Assembly: GCA_017647225.1 (NCBI GenBank)
Contig: JAGCLA010000031.1
Location: 1-64,000, forward strand
Direction: 5' to 3'
Source: Bacteroidaceae bacterium
GTDB taxonomy: Bacteria; Bacteroidota; Bacteroidia; Bacteroidales; Bacteroidaceae
DNA length: 64,000 nt
Shown here: positions 1 through 7,659 of the stretch, piece after piece
How the letters are laid out: every line of letters starts with the position of its first letter
Numbering within the stretch: position 1 is the stretch's first letter
Translations under genes and position numbers: made by a program
Notes under the pieces: generated by a model
What the model was told of the DNA's origin: nothing
Databases searched by the model: none
What the model saw: only the letters and a program-made list of their open reading frames with translations

Positions 1-411
1 GTCGCTGTTTGCCTCTGCCTCGGCGTTCATACGCTTGTCGAGGTTTGTCTTTGTATCCCAAACACAGTCGCCCAAAAGCTCTGCGAACTTTGCTGCGTGC
101 TCTGCCTCTTCCCATGCGTAACGCTTGAAAGCCTCTGCAATCTCGGGATAACCCTCACGGTCGGCCTGACGGCTCATTGCCAAGTACATACCGACCTCGG
201 TACACTCACCAATGAAATGGTTATTCAAATCCTTTATCATCTCATCGTCACAACCCTTGGCTACGCCAATAACATGTTCCTGAACGAACTGGATTGGACC
301 TTCCTGCAACTCGTTGAACTTCTCCGCAGGAACTTTACACATTGGACAACGCTCGGGAGCTGATTCACCTTCATGTATGTAACCACAAACTGAACAAATA
401 TACTTTTTCAT
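1..411 (-). CDS. Rubrerythrin with N-terminal rubredoxin domain (partial, C-terminus off the left edge)
   Basis: 137 codons of a rubrerythrin, in frame up to base 1. A rubredoxin domain comes first (C6-x2-C9 and C22-x2-C25), followed by a ferritin-like four-helix domain with an EEAEH motif for the di-iron centre. This is the reversed order of classical rubrerythrin and matches the reverse rubrerythrins known as NADH-linked peroxide/oxygen reductases in anaerobes; that role is family knowledge. The ATG at 409-411 starts directly with the rubredoxin domain. A Fur/PerR-like gene lies 41 bases upstream on the same strand, which fits peroxide-stress co-regulation. The C-terminus, including any remaining di-iron ligands, cannot be judged. 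Confidence 0.93.
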   Translation of the reverse strand, partial: MKKYICSVCGYIHEGESAPERCPMCKVPAEKFNELQEGPIQFVQEHVIGVAKGCDDEMIKDLNNHFIGECTEVGMYLAMSRQADREGYPEIAEAFKRYAWEEAEHAAKFAELLGDCVWDTKTNLDKRMNAEAEANSD

Positions 412-452
412 AGTCGTAAAAATTTAATTAAGCCGTTAATATTATTGTATTG

Positions 453-869
453 TTATTTCTTCAAACATTCGGTACAAAGACCTTTCAAATAGAGTTGAGC
501 ATCGGTTATGTCAAGACCTTCAACACCTTCTACCATCGAGAGGAAATTCTTCTTTATTTGAAAATCCATAATCTTACCGCACTTGTTGCAACGGAAATGC
601 GCATGACTGCAACAGTTACCGTCGAAGCAACGGAATGTGTCGTCAATGGTGAGCATCATTATAAGACCTGCATCGACAAACAGCTTCAATGTGTTATAAA
701 CCGTTGTCAGCGAGAGAGAGCCGAGTTCGTCACGCAAAGCCTCATAAACCACCTCTGCTGTAGGGTGTTCACAACTGTTGCGCACATATTCAAAAATTGC
801 AAGACGCTGCACCGAAGGACGGATACCCGCATTTGTCAATTCCTCTTTAAGTTCTGCTCTTGATACCAT
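453..869 (-). CDS. Fur-family transcriptional repressor, PerR-like
   Basis: 138 residues, normal length for the family. An N-terminal winged-helix domain carries the recognition region SLTTVYNTLKLF, and a C-terminal dimerisation/metal domain carries an HAH motif and two CxxC pairs (CNKC and CTEC), as expected for the structural zinc site. The family represses iron- or peroxide-responsive genes. The adjacent rubrerythrin makes a peroxide sensor (PerR) more likely than iron-sensing Fur, but the sequence alone does not settle it. Two extra adjacent cysteines precede the HAH motif. The ATG at 867-869 is the natural start, and a TATATTTG box lies upstream on the same strand. Confidence 0.9.
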   Translation of the reverse strand: MVSRAELKEELTNAGIRPSVQRLAIFEYVRNSCEHPTAEVVYEALRDELGSLSLTTVYNTLKLFVDAGLIMMLTIDDTFRCFDGNCCSHAHFRCNKCGKIMDFQIKKNFLSMVEGVEGLDITDAQLYLKGLCTECLKK

Positions 870-921
870 GATTACTCTATTTTTTTTACTTTGTTTTTTG
901 TTTTCATTTCTGAAATCATTG

Positions 922-950
922 CAAATATATAAACATTTTACATATTACAA
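922..950 (-). promoter_or_regulatory. Putative promoter of the Fur-family gene
   Basis: On the minus strand, TATATTTG (complement of 922-929) matches the Bacteroidetes -7 box TAnnTTTG. A TTG (complement of 948-950) lies 18 bases upstream, slightly closer than the usual 19-21. No clear PerR box was recognised. Confidence 0.45.
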
Positions 951-1029
951 AAATTTTTCAAGATTTTTTTTATAAATTTTTCAAAAAAAGACAAAAATCA
1001 TTGATTTTATTCAGATTTTCCCAAAATAG

Positions 1030-1071
1030 CCTACACTCTCCGTAAAATATCCTGCACTCGCTGTAAAATAC
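1030..1071. repeat. Tandem 21-base repeat (two copies)
   Basis: Copies at 1030-1050 and 1051-1071 agree at 17 of 21 positions, sharing the pattern CCTrCACTC..(C/T)GTAAAATA. They sit just upstream of the ABC-F promoter and could be a repressor or activator site; the function is unknown. Confidence 0.6.
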
Positions 1072-1086
1072 CCAAGCTAAGCTTGG
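1072..1086. repeat. Inverted repeat over the putative -33 region
   Basis: CCAAGCT at 1072-1078 and AGCTTGG at 1080-1086 form a perfect 7-bp inverted repeat around one base. It covers the TTG that could act as the -33 element of the ABC-F promoter, so it may be an operator. This is inferred from position only. Confidence 0.4.
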
Positions 1087-1115
1087 TATTATTTTGCTCG
1101 TTTGGTGTATCTTTG
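1083..1115 (+). promoter_or_regulatory. Putative promoter of the ABC-F gene
   Basis: TATCTTTG at 1108-1115 matches the Bacteroidetes -7 consensus TAnnTTTG. A TTG at 1083-1085 lies 22 bases upstream. Transcription would start near 1120, leaving a leader of about 55 bases. Confidence 0.5.
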
Positions 1116-1141
1116 CGACCGCAGGTCGCATCAGATGATGC
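1115..1141 (+). promoter_or_regulatory. Two overlapping hairpins in the ABC-F leader
   Basis: GCGACC (1115-1120) pairs with GGTCGC (1124-1129), and GCATCA (1128-1133) pairs with TGATGC (1136-1141). The two stems share bases 1128-1129, so they cannot both form completely. Some ABC-F resistance genes are controlled by leader attenuation, so this arrangement is suggestive, but no U-tract follows. Confidence 0.35.
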
Positions 1142-1177
1142 CACTTCAATATATACATTATATAAAATAAAAGAGTT

Positions 1178-3106
1178 TTGCTTTCAGTAGATAACATCAG
1201 AGTTGATTTCGGTGGGACAAACCTGTTCCACGATGTCAGTTTCATCATAAACAAGAAGGACAGGATTGCCCTTGTCGGCAAAAACGGTGCAGGCAAGAGT
1301 ACGTTGCTTAAAATAATTGCCGGTACACAGTCGCCGACAGAAGGTGCCATATCAAAGCCAAAAGGTTTTACTGTCGGTTATTTACCACAGGTTATGCATC
1401 ACATCGACGGACGCACTGTTTATGAAGAGGCTGAACTTGCTTTCGCACACATACACGAAATGGAAGCAAGGCTCGAGAAGATGAACAACGAGCTTGCCGA
1501 ACGCAGCGACTACGACAGCGAGGAGTATCACCAGCTTATCGAAGACTACACCCACCTGAACGAACAATATACGATGATGGGAGGTAGCCACTATGAAGCG
1601 GAGATTGAACGTGCCCTGCAAGGTCTTGGATTCCGCCGCGAGGACTTCACACGCCCCACAAACGAGTTCAGTGGAGGCTGGCGCATGCGCATAGAGCTTG
1701 CGAAGCTGCTGTTGCAACACCCCGACATTTTACTGCTTGACGAGCCTACCAACCACCTTGACATTGAGAGTATCCAATGGCTTGAGCAGTTCCTTGCACG
1801 CAGTGGCAATGCCGTATTGCTTGTAAGCCACGACCGCGCATTCCTCAACGCCGTAACCAACAGGACAATAGAGATTTCATGCGGAAGAATCTATGACTAC
1901 AAGCTGTCGTATGACAAGTTCATGGAAAACCGCAAGGAACGTCGCGAACAGCAGATACGCGCATACGAAAACCAGCAGAAAGAGATTGCCGACATCAAGG
2001 AATTCATTGAACGCTTCCGCTACAAGCCTACAAAAGCCGTACAGGTGCAGAGCCGTATCAAACAATTGGAGAAGATGGTTCCAATTGAGATTGACGAGGA
2101 AGACACAAGCCGTCTGCGACTGAAGTTCGCCCCTGCCACACGAAGCGGAAACTACCCTGTAATATGCAACGATGTTAAAAAGAGCTTCGGCACACATACC
2201 GTCTTTGAGGGCGTAAATTTCACCATAAACCGAGGAGAGAAGGTAGCCTTTGTAGGACGCAACGGAGAGGGAAAGACAACTATGGTACGTTGTATTCTTG
2301 GAGAACTTGCACACGATGGCGAAATAGTAATTGGACACAATGTCGAGCCGGCATACTTTGCACAACACGAAGCACAATTGCTTGATGAGAGCCTCACTGT
2401 ATTCCAGACAATCGACAATGTTGCTACAGGCGACATAAGATTACGCATACGTGACATTTTGGGTGCATTCATGTTCGGTGGCGAAGCTTCTGACAAGCCT
2501 GTAAAAGTACTTTCAGGAGGAGAGCGAAGCCGCCTTGCCATGATACGTCTGCTATTACGCCAAATGAACCTGCTTATACTTGACGAGCCGACAAACCACC
2601 TCGACATGCAGTCAAAGGATGTTCTGAAAGAGGCTATACGCGATTTCGACGGCACTGTAATTGTTGTAAGCCACGACCGCCAATTCCTCGACGGACTTGT
2701 GACAAAAGTTTATGAGTTCGGCGACGGCAAAGTACGCGAACACCTCGGAGGCATATATGAATATCTTGCCACAAAAAATGCAAGCAATATAAACGAGGCG
2801 CTTGCACAGGGTAAGCCAACAGCCACTACAGAACCTCAGCAGAAAACTGTAAATGAAAGCCGTTTGAGTTACGAAGCCGAAAAGCAACTACAGAAACAAC
2901 GTCGCAAGTTGGAAAAAATGGTGGAAGATGATGAAAAGGCTATAAACGAATTAGAAGGAGCAATTTCGGCGTTAGAGGCTGTTATGAGCACCGCAGAAGG
3001 AAGTACTGAAGCGAACTTTACAAAATATGCCGCACTGAAAAAGCAACTCGATGAAGCAGTAAGCCGTTGGGAAACAAACATGGAGAACTTGGAAGAACTA
3101 AACTGA
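1178..3106 (+). CDS. ABC-F family ATPase (Uup/EttA-like ribosome-associated protein)
   Basis: 642 residues with two ABC domains in one chain and no membrane segment. The first has Walker A GKNGAGKST (34-42), an FSGGW signature and DEPTNHLD. The second has Walker A GRNGEGKTT, an LSGGE signature and again DEPTNHLD. A charged helical linker with the FRYKPTKAVQVQSR stretch joins them; in ABC-F proteins this linker enters the ribosomal E site. A coiled coil closes the protein. The family resolves stalled ribosomes or protects against antibiotics; which applies here is not clear. The start is TTG at 1178, because the protein opens directly with the beta-strand before Walker A and no ATG is available. 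The M13 peptidase follows after 7 bases. Confidence 0.93.
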   Translation: MLSVDNIRVDFGGTNLFHDVSFIINKKDRIALVGKNGAGKSTLLKIIAGTQSPTEGAISKPKGFTVGYLPQVMHHIDGRTVYEEAELAFAHIHEMEARLEKMNNELAERSDYDSEEYHQLIEDYTHLNEQYTMMGGSHYEAEIERALQGLGFRREDFTRPTNEFSGGWRMRIELAKLLLQHPDILLLDEPTNHLDIESIQWLEQFLARSGNAVLLVSHDRAFLNAVTNRTIEISCGRIYDYKLSYDKFMENRKERREQQIRAYENQQKEIADIKEFIERFRYKPTKAVQVQSRIKQLEKMVPIEIDEEDTSRLRLKFAPATRSGNYPVICNDVKKSFGTHTVFEGVNFTINRGEKVAFVGRNGEGKTTMVRCILGELAHDGEIVIGHNVEPAYFAQHEAQLLDESLTVFQTIDNVATGDIRLRIRDILGAFMFGGEASDKPVKVLSGGERSRLAMIRLLLRQMNLLILDEPTNHLDMQSKDVLKEAIRDFDGTVIVVSHDRQFLDGLVTKVYEFGDGKVREHLGGIYEYLATKNASNINEALAQGKPTATTEPQQKTVNESRLSYEAEKQLQKQRRKLEKMVEDDEKAINELEGAISALEAVMSTAEGSTEANFTKYAALKKQLDEAVSRWETNMENLEELN

Positions 3107-3113
3107 TATATAA

Positions 3114-5138
3114 ATGAAAAAATCGATTATCTGCATAGCTCTCGCAACAACATTGGGAGCATGCACAACAAATGGAAAAATGGAATCAAGATTATTGGCA
3201 AACATGGATACCACCTATGCGCCCGGAACAGACTTTTTCGAGTATGCAACAGGTGGATGGAGAAAGGCAAACCCTATCACAGACGAATATGCACGTTACG
3301 GACAGTTTGACGCCCTGCGCGAAAACAACCGTGAACAGTTGAAAGAGCTTGTTCTTGAACAGGCAGCAAAAAAGAGCAAACCCGGAAGCAACGCCCAAAA
3401 GGTTGGCGACCTATATAATATGGTAATGGACAGCACACGCCGTAACAGCGAAGGTGTTGCTCCAATAAAGCCTTTGATTGAGGAGATTGCATCGTTAAAA
3501 GAGAGAAGCGAAGTAGCCGTACTATTGGCAAAGAATTGCCGCAGCGGCATAGGCGGTCTGTTCGGTACAGGTGTAGGAACAGACATCATGGACAGCGACA
3601 AGAACCAATTAGGAATATATCAGGGCGGACTATCGCTCCCCGAAAAGGAGTATTACAGCGACAAGGACGAAGTGTCAGAGAATATACGCACCAAGTTCCG
3701 CGAATATGTTGTAAACATGTTCAAGATATACGGTTTCGGCGAAGAGGAGGCTAAAAAGAACATGGAAGCCGTAATGAAAATCGAGACACGCATTGCGGCA
3801 AAACATTTGAGCCGTGTAGAACGTCGTAACCCTATTAACAGCTACCACAAGATAACATACAGCGAGTTAAAAGAACAGATTCCAAACTTCGATTGGGATA
3901 CTTTCTATAGCCTTTTAGGTATCAATGGCATTGAGAACATAAACCTCGCGCACCCCGAAGCCATTAAAGAGGCTGTTGCCGTCATCAATGACACACCGAT
4001 GGACGAGCTTGTAGCTTACCTGCAGTGGAGAGCCATGCGTTCGACATCGAACGAGCTGAGTGACGAGATAGAGGCAGAGACATTTGCTTTCTATGGCACA
4101 GTTCTGAGTGGCAAGAAAGTACAGCAGCCACGTTGGAAACGTGCACTCAGCGCAGTCGATGGTGCTTTGGGCGACATAATAGGCGAGCTGTATGTGGCAA
4201 AACACTTCCCTCCTGCCGCAAAGGAGCGTATGACACAATTGGTAAAGAACCTGCAGATTGCATTGGGAGAGCGCATCGACGCTCAAGAATGGATGAGCGA
4301 TGTAACCAAGAAAGCCGCTCACGAAAAGCTGAACACATTTACAGTAAAAATAGGTTACCCCGACAAATGGGACGATTACAGCAAGCTCATCATTGACCCT
4401 GCATTAAGCTACTACGAGACATGTCGTAAGATGTCAGAGTTCGGTTGGGACAAGCACATTGAGGAGAAATGGGGCAAGCCTGTTGACCGTACTGAGTGGT
4501 TCATGACTCCACAGACTGTAAATGCATATTATAACCCTACAACAAACGAAATCTGTTTCCCTGCCGGTATCCTACAGTATCCGTTCTTTGACATGAACGA
4601 GGACGATGCATTCAACTACGGTGCTATCGGCGTTGTCATCGGTCACGAGATGACTCACGGATTCGATGACCAGGGCCGTCAGTTCGACAAAGACGGTAAC
4701 TTCGCAAACTGGTGGACCGAAGAGGACAGCAAGAGCTTCAACGAGCGCACACAGGTGATCATCGATTTCTTCAACAAAATCGAGGTGCTCCCCGGACTTA
4801 ATGCAAACGGACAGCTTACTGTTGGCGAGAACATTGCCGACCATGGCGGTCTTACTATTGCTATGCAGGCATTCCGTAACGCCACAAAGGAGAATCCGCT
4901 ACCGTTGAAAGACGGTTTCACACCCGAGCAGCGTTTCTATCTATCATATTCAAACGTTTGGGCAGGACATATCCGCGACGAAGAGGCGCGTAACCTCACA
5001 AAGAGCGACCCGCACTCACTTTCACGCTGGAGAGTGAACGGCACTCTACCCCACATCGACGAGTGGTATGAAGCTTTTGGAATTACAGAGAAAGACCCTC
5101 TGTTTGTACCGGCTGAAGAACGATTGAGAATTTGGTAA
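3114..5138 (+). CDS. M13 family zinc metallopeptidase lipoprotein (PepO/neprilysin type)
   Basis: 674 residues. The N-terminus is a lipoprotein signal with lipobox LGAC (Cys17), so the enzyme should be tethered to a membrane facing the periplasm or outside. The catalytic domain contains NAYYNP (substrate backbone binding), the zinc motif HEMTH at 511-515 and the third ligand in ENIAD (Glu572), and the downstream GHIRDE stretch is typical of M13. Length and motif order match bacterial PepO, which cleaves oligopeptides. It lies 7 bases after the ABC-F gene and is probably cotranscribed with it. No truncation or missing ligand was seen. Confidence 0.94.
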   Translation: MKKSIICIALATTLGACTTNGKMESRLLANMDTTYAPGTDFFEYATGGWRKANPITDEYARYGQFDALRENNREQLKELVLEQAAKKSKPGSNAQKVGDLYNMVMDSTRRNSEGVAPIKPLIEEIASLKERSEVAVLLAKNCRSGIGGLFGTGVGTDIMDSDKNQLGIYQGGLSLPEKEYYSDKDEVSENIRTKFREYVVNMFKIYGFGEEEAKKNMEAVMKIETRIAAKHLSRVERRNPINSYHKITYSELKEQIPNFDWDTFYSLLGINGIENINLAHPEAIKEAVAVINDTPMDELVAYLQWRAMRSTSNELSDEIEAETFAFYGTVLSGKKVQQPRWKRALSAVDGALGDIIGELYVAKHFPPAAKERMTQLVKNLQIALGERIDAQEWMSDVTKKAAHEKLNTFTVKIGYPDKWDDYSKLIIDPALSYYETCRKMSEFGWDKHIEEKWGKPVDRTEWFMTPQTVNAYYNPTTNEICFPAGILQYPFFDMNEDDAFNYGAIGVVIGHEMTHGFDDQGRQFDKDGNFANWWTEEDSKSFNERTQVIIDFFNKIEVLPGLNANGQLTVGENIADHGGLTIAMQAFRNATKENPLPLKDGFTPEQRFYLSYSNVWAGHIRDEEARNLTKSDPHSLSRWRVNGTLPHIDEWYEAFGITEKDPLFVPAEERLRIW

Positions 5139-5146
5139 TACCTGCC

Positions 5147-5188
5147 GTTCCGAATTGCAAAACCAAAGTTGCACCAACTGTTCGGAAT
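5147..5188 (+). promoter_or_regulatory. Imperfect inverted repeat before metA
   Basis: TTCCGAA (5148-5154) pairs with TTCGGAA (5181-5187) around a 26-base loop that itself contains GTTGcacCAAC. No T-tract follows. It could be a weak terminator for the peptidase gene or a leader structure for metA. It does not match the SAM-II riboswitch consensus as I remember it. Confidence 0.25.
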
Positions 5189-5220
5189 GACAGAAACATG
5201 TATATACACACTATATTACA

Positions 5221-6096
5221 ATGCCTATAAAAGTACCTGCCGGATTACCGGCATTGCAGAACGTAATAGACGAGGGCTGTGCAGTAAAAGTGCTTGAGAC
5301 ACCTACTGCACGCACCTTGCGTGTGGCATTACTCAACATAATGCCTATGAAGGAGACGACCGAAGCCGATTTCATTCGCTTGCTTTCGACATCGGACGAG
5401 GAAATTGAGCTGACCCTACTCAAGCTCGACACACACACACCAAAACACGCAAGCCCTGAACACATGAGCCGTTACTACACATCGTTCAACGATGTCAGAA
5501 ACAGCCGTTTCGACGGCCTGATAATAACAGGTGCACCGATAGAAAAAATCGAGTTCGAAGAGGTAACATATTGGCCTGAGCTATGCGAGATATTCGAGTG
5601 GGCAAGAAAGAATGTGACATCGACACTCTATATCTGCTGGGCAGCACAGGCAGGAGTATATCAGAAGTTCGGAATACAGAAATACCTGTTACCTGCAAAG
5701 ATGTTCGGAATATTCCCACATACCATAGCAAAGCCAAACATACCATTGTTTGAAGGAATTGAAGAACCAATATATGTTCCTCACAGCCGCCACACCGAAC
5801 TGCACCGCGAGGATATAATTGCAGAAAACAGACTTGAATTATTGTCTGAATCGGATTTGTCGGGAGTTTATATCATGCAGGAGAAAGGAACAAAGGATTT
5901 CTTCATTACCGGACACTCCGAATATGCGCTCTACACGCTTGACGGCGAATACAAACGCGATGTGGCAAAAGGCTTGCCAATAGAATTGCCACTAAACTAT
6001 TACCGCGATAACAACCCTGCCAATGAGCCTGTAAACCGCTGGCAAGCAACAGCAAAAGTGCTTTTTGGAAACTGGTTAAAATACTATTGTAAATAA
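5221..6096 (+). CDS. metA: Homoserine O-acyltransferase, predicted acetyl-CoA-specific
   Basis: 291 residues, slightly shorter than E. coli MetA (309) but collinear with it. It acylates the hydroxyl of homoserine, the first committed step of methionine synthesis. The catalytic Cys139 lies in LYICWAAQAG and the GHSEY motif supplies the His-Glu pair. In E. coli the position after TGAPL is Gly111, which favours succinyl-CoA; here the aligned residue is Glu108 (TGAPIEKIEF). Published MetA work shows Glu at this site gives acetyl-CoA preference, so O-acetylhomoserine is the predicted product. The gene fits with thrA at 34.4 kb, which supplies homoserine. The thioesterase gene starts 11 bases downstream. 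Confidence 0.93.
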   Translation: MPIKVPAGLPALQNVIDEGCAVKVLETPTARTLRVALLNIMPMKETTEADFIRLLSTSDEEIELTLLKLDTHTPKHASPEHMSRYYTSFNDVRNSRFDGLIITGAPIEKIEFEEVTYWPELCEIFEWARKNVTSTLYICWAAQAGVYQKFGIQKYLLPAKMFGIFPHTIAKPNIPLFEGIEEPIYVPHSRHTELHREDIIAENRLELLSESDLSGVYIMQEKGTKDFFITGHSEYALYTLDGEYKRDVAKGLPIELPLNYYRDNNPANEPVNRWQATAKVLFGNWLKYYCK

Positions 6097-6107
6097 ATCA
6101 TTCAATT

Positions 6108-6839
6108 ATGAGCAAGATTTTTTCAAAGAACTACACTATCACCTGTTACGAGGCTGATGCAAACCAGTTCATGCGTCCAACAGCAATGCTCGACCTTATG
6201 CAGGAGGCTGCTAATGTAAATGCTTCGACATTAGGTTTCGGTTATGACGAAATGATAAATAGCAATACAGCATGGGTGCTATCACGCATACACGTCAAGT
6301 TCAACAACACCCCAAAATGGCGTGACGAGGTAAACCTCAAGACATGGCACAAAGGTGTATCAAAACTCTTCTACCTCCGCGACTTTATCCTTAGCGACAA
6401 AGAGGGTAACCCGATGATTCTTGCTACAACATCATGGCTTATCATCGACATGAACACACGCCGTCTGGTACGTAACAGCGACCTTGCATTGAGCGACACA
6501 GCCATGCACGCCATTGAAACACCTGCCGACAAGGTTGTCATTCCTGTTGACATTGAGCCGGAGCTTGTAAGAAAGCACCCTGTAACATGGTCAGAGATAG
6601 ACACGAACGGTCATGTAAACAACGTAAAATATGCAGTTTGGGCTATCGACGCCGTAAAACCTGAAGATATCAAGGAAAGACCTTTGAAAGAGCTGCTCAT
6701 CAACTACGACGCAGAGGTAATGCCTGGAGATGTTGTCAAAATTTCACGCGTGCGCCAAGAAACGGAAGAGGGCGTTATCTACTATATCACAGGTAAAGTT
6801 TCGGACAAACAGAATTTCAGTGTAAAATTGGTATTCTGA
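6108..6839 (+). CDS. Acyl-ACP thioesterase (FatA-like, double hotdog)
   Basis: 243 residues, the usual size for bacterial FatA/FatB-type thioesterases. It hydrolyses acyl-ACP to free fatty acid and ACP in the cytoplasm. The first hotdog half includes the substrate-facing stretch MQEAANVNASTLGFG. The second carries DTNGHVNNVKYAVW, which matches the DxNxHxxNxxY pattern holding the catalytic Asn and His. It lies 11 bases after metA, so it is probably read with it, although no metabolic link between the two is evident. A strong inverted repeat right after the stop ends the unit. Confidence 0.9.
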   Translation: MSKIFSKNYTITCYEADANQFMRPTAMLDLMQEAANVNASTLGFGYDEMINSNTAWVLSRIHVKFNNTPKWRDEVNLKTWHKGVSKLFYLRDFILSDKEGNPMILATTSWLIIDMNTRRLVRNSDLALSDTAMHAIETPADKVVIPVDIEPELVRKHPVTWSEIDTNGHVNNVKYAVWAIDAVKPEDIKERPLKELLINYDAEVMPGDVVKISRVRQETEEGVIYYITGKVSDKQNFSVKLVF

Positions 6840-6846
6840 TTCAACA

Positions 6847-6873
6847 TAATGGCACGCAAATTGCGTGCCATTA
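6847..6873. terminator. Bidirectional terminator between convergent genes
   Basis: TAATGGCACGCAA (6847-6859) and TTGCGTGCCATTA (6861-6873) are perfect inverted repeats around a single base, in the 43-base gap between the convergent thioesterase and methyltransferase genes. The flanking T-tract is weak. Confidence 0.6.
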
Positions 6874-6882
6874 TTCGTATAG

Positions 6883-7560
6883 TTACCATATAAACGGGAT
6901 AATTTTATACTTCACTCTCCTGCAATAAGCGGCATACCCGTCAAGTCCATTCAACAGGACTTTTTCTTCGTTCCTTATCCTCTTGACTATAAGCGGTATA
7001 TATGTGAGCATTATCACAAACGACGGCAGTGAGCCAAGCACAAGTGGCATTGATAGAAACATCAATATCGTTGCCGAATACATTGGATGGCGCACTACGC
7101 CGTAAAGCCCGGTGTCAATAACTTTTTGCCCATCCTGTACTTCTATTGTTCGTGAGAGATATGCATTCTCGCGCAACACTTCGGCATACATCACATACGA
7201 AAGCAGGAACACCGCCACCGCACTCCACAAAGCCCAAGTTGGGATTACAATCCATGAGTATCTGAAGTTGAGCCCGGCAACGACAAATGCCGCAATGAAC
7301 ATTACGCCACTGAGCGCAACAACACTCTTTTGCTCCACCTCCTTCTCCTTTGCATCAAGGCGTTTCTTCAACAATTCGGGAGAACGGAACAGCATCACCA
7401 CCCCGGCAATGAACATCGGCACGAACAGCACTGCAACCAACAACCAACCGCAAGGGTAATGGATTGTTCCAGCCGGGAGAAACAGCAACAACCCGATAAG
7501 CACAAGCCCCATCAGAAACTTGGACAAAGCCTGAACCGTTATTTTTTCTTTTACTTTCAT
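6883..7560 (-). CDS. Isoprenylcysteine carboxyl methyltransferase (ICMT)-like membrane protein
   Basis: 225 residues with about five hydrophobic segments. The C-terminal part holds GLYGVVRHPMYSA, the conserved S-adenosylmethionine-binding signature of the ICMT/phospholipid methyltransferase/NnrU-like superfamily, followed by a basic NEEKVLLN...YCRRV stretch typical of these proteins. The bacterial substrate is usually unknown, so a membrane methyltransferase is as far as the evidence goes. It is a single minus-strand gene between plus-strand units. Its start at 7558-7560 precedes a charged MKVKEK leader and the first membrane helix. Confidence 0.8.
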   Translation of the reverse strand: MKVKEKITVQALSKFLMGLVLIGLLLFLPAGTIHYPCGWLLVAVLFVPMFIAGVVMLFRSPELLKKRLDAKEKEVEQKSVVALSGVMFIAAFVVAGLNFRYSWIVIPTWALWSAVAVFLLSYVMYAEVLRENAYLSRTIEVQDGQKVIDTGLYGVVRHPMYSATILMFLSMPLVLGSLPSFVIMLTYIPLIVKRIRNEEKVLLNGLDGYAAYCRRVKYKIIPFIW

Positions 7561-7659
7561 AACCTCACTGCGAATATAAAGAGATTTTAATTTTTCTTTC
7601 TAAAAATTTATAGTCATTTTCTTATTTTTTATGTTATTTTCGCACAAAATAAAAGTTTT

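Larger units (their letters stand above)
870..1177. other. 308-base divergent intergenic region between the Fur-like and ABC-F genes
   Basis: No gene is seen here. The left part is AT-rich and carries a promoter-like box for the Fur-family gene. The right part carries a 21-base tandem repeat, an inverted repeat, a promoter-like box for the ABC-F gene and two overlapping hairpins. These are listed separately. Confidence 0.8.

Noticed and set aside
450..863. Open frame on the plus strand opposite the Fur-family gene.
   Set aside because: It is the antisense of a well-supported gene and has no protein-like features; the same applies to the other long opposite-strand frames across rpoN, pnp, fbp and trkA.
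5139..5220. Possible SAM riboswitch before metA.
   Set aside because: Only one imperfect stem is visible; the conserved SAM-I or SAM-II core was not recognised.
6850..6864. TGGCAC-N5-TTGC, a perfect sigma-54 (-24/-12) promoter match, also readable on the opposite strand.
   Set aside because: It lies inside a perfect terminator palindrome between two convergent genes, so nothing downstream could be driven by it on either strand; the match follows from the palindrome.
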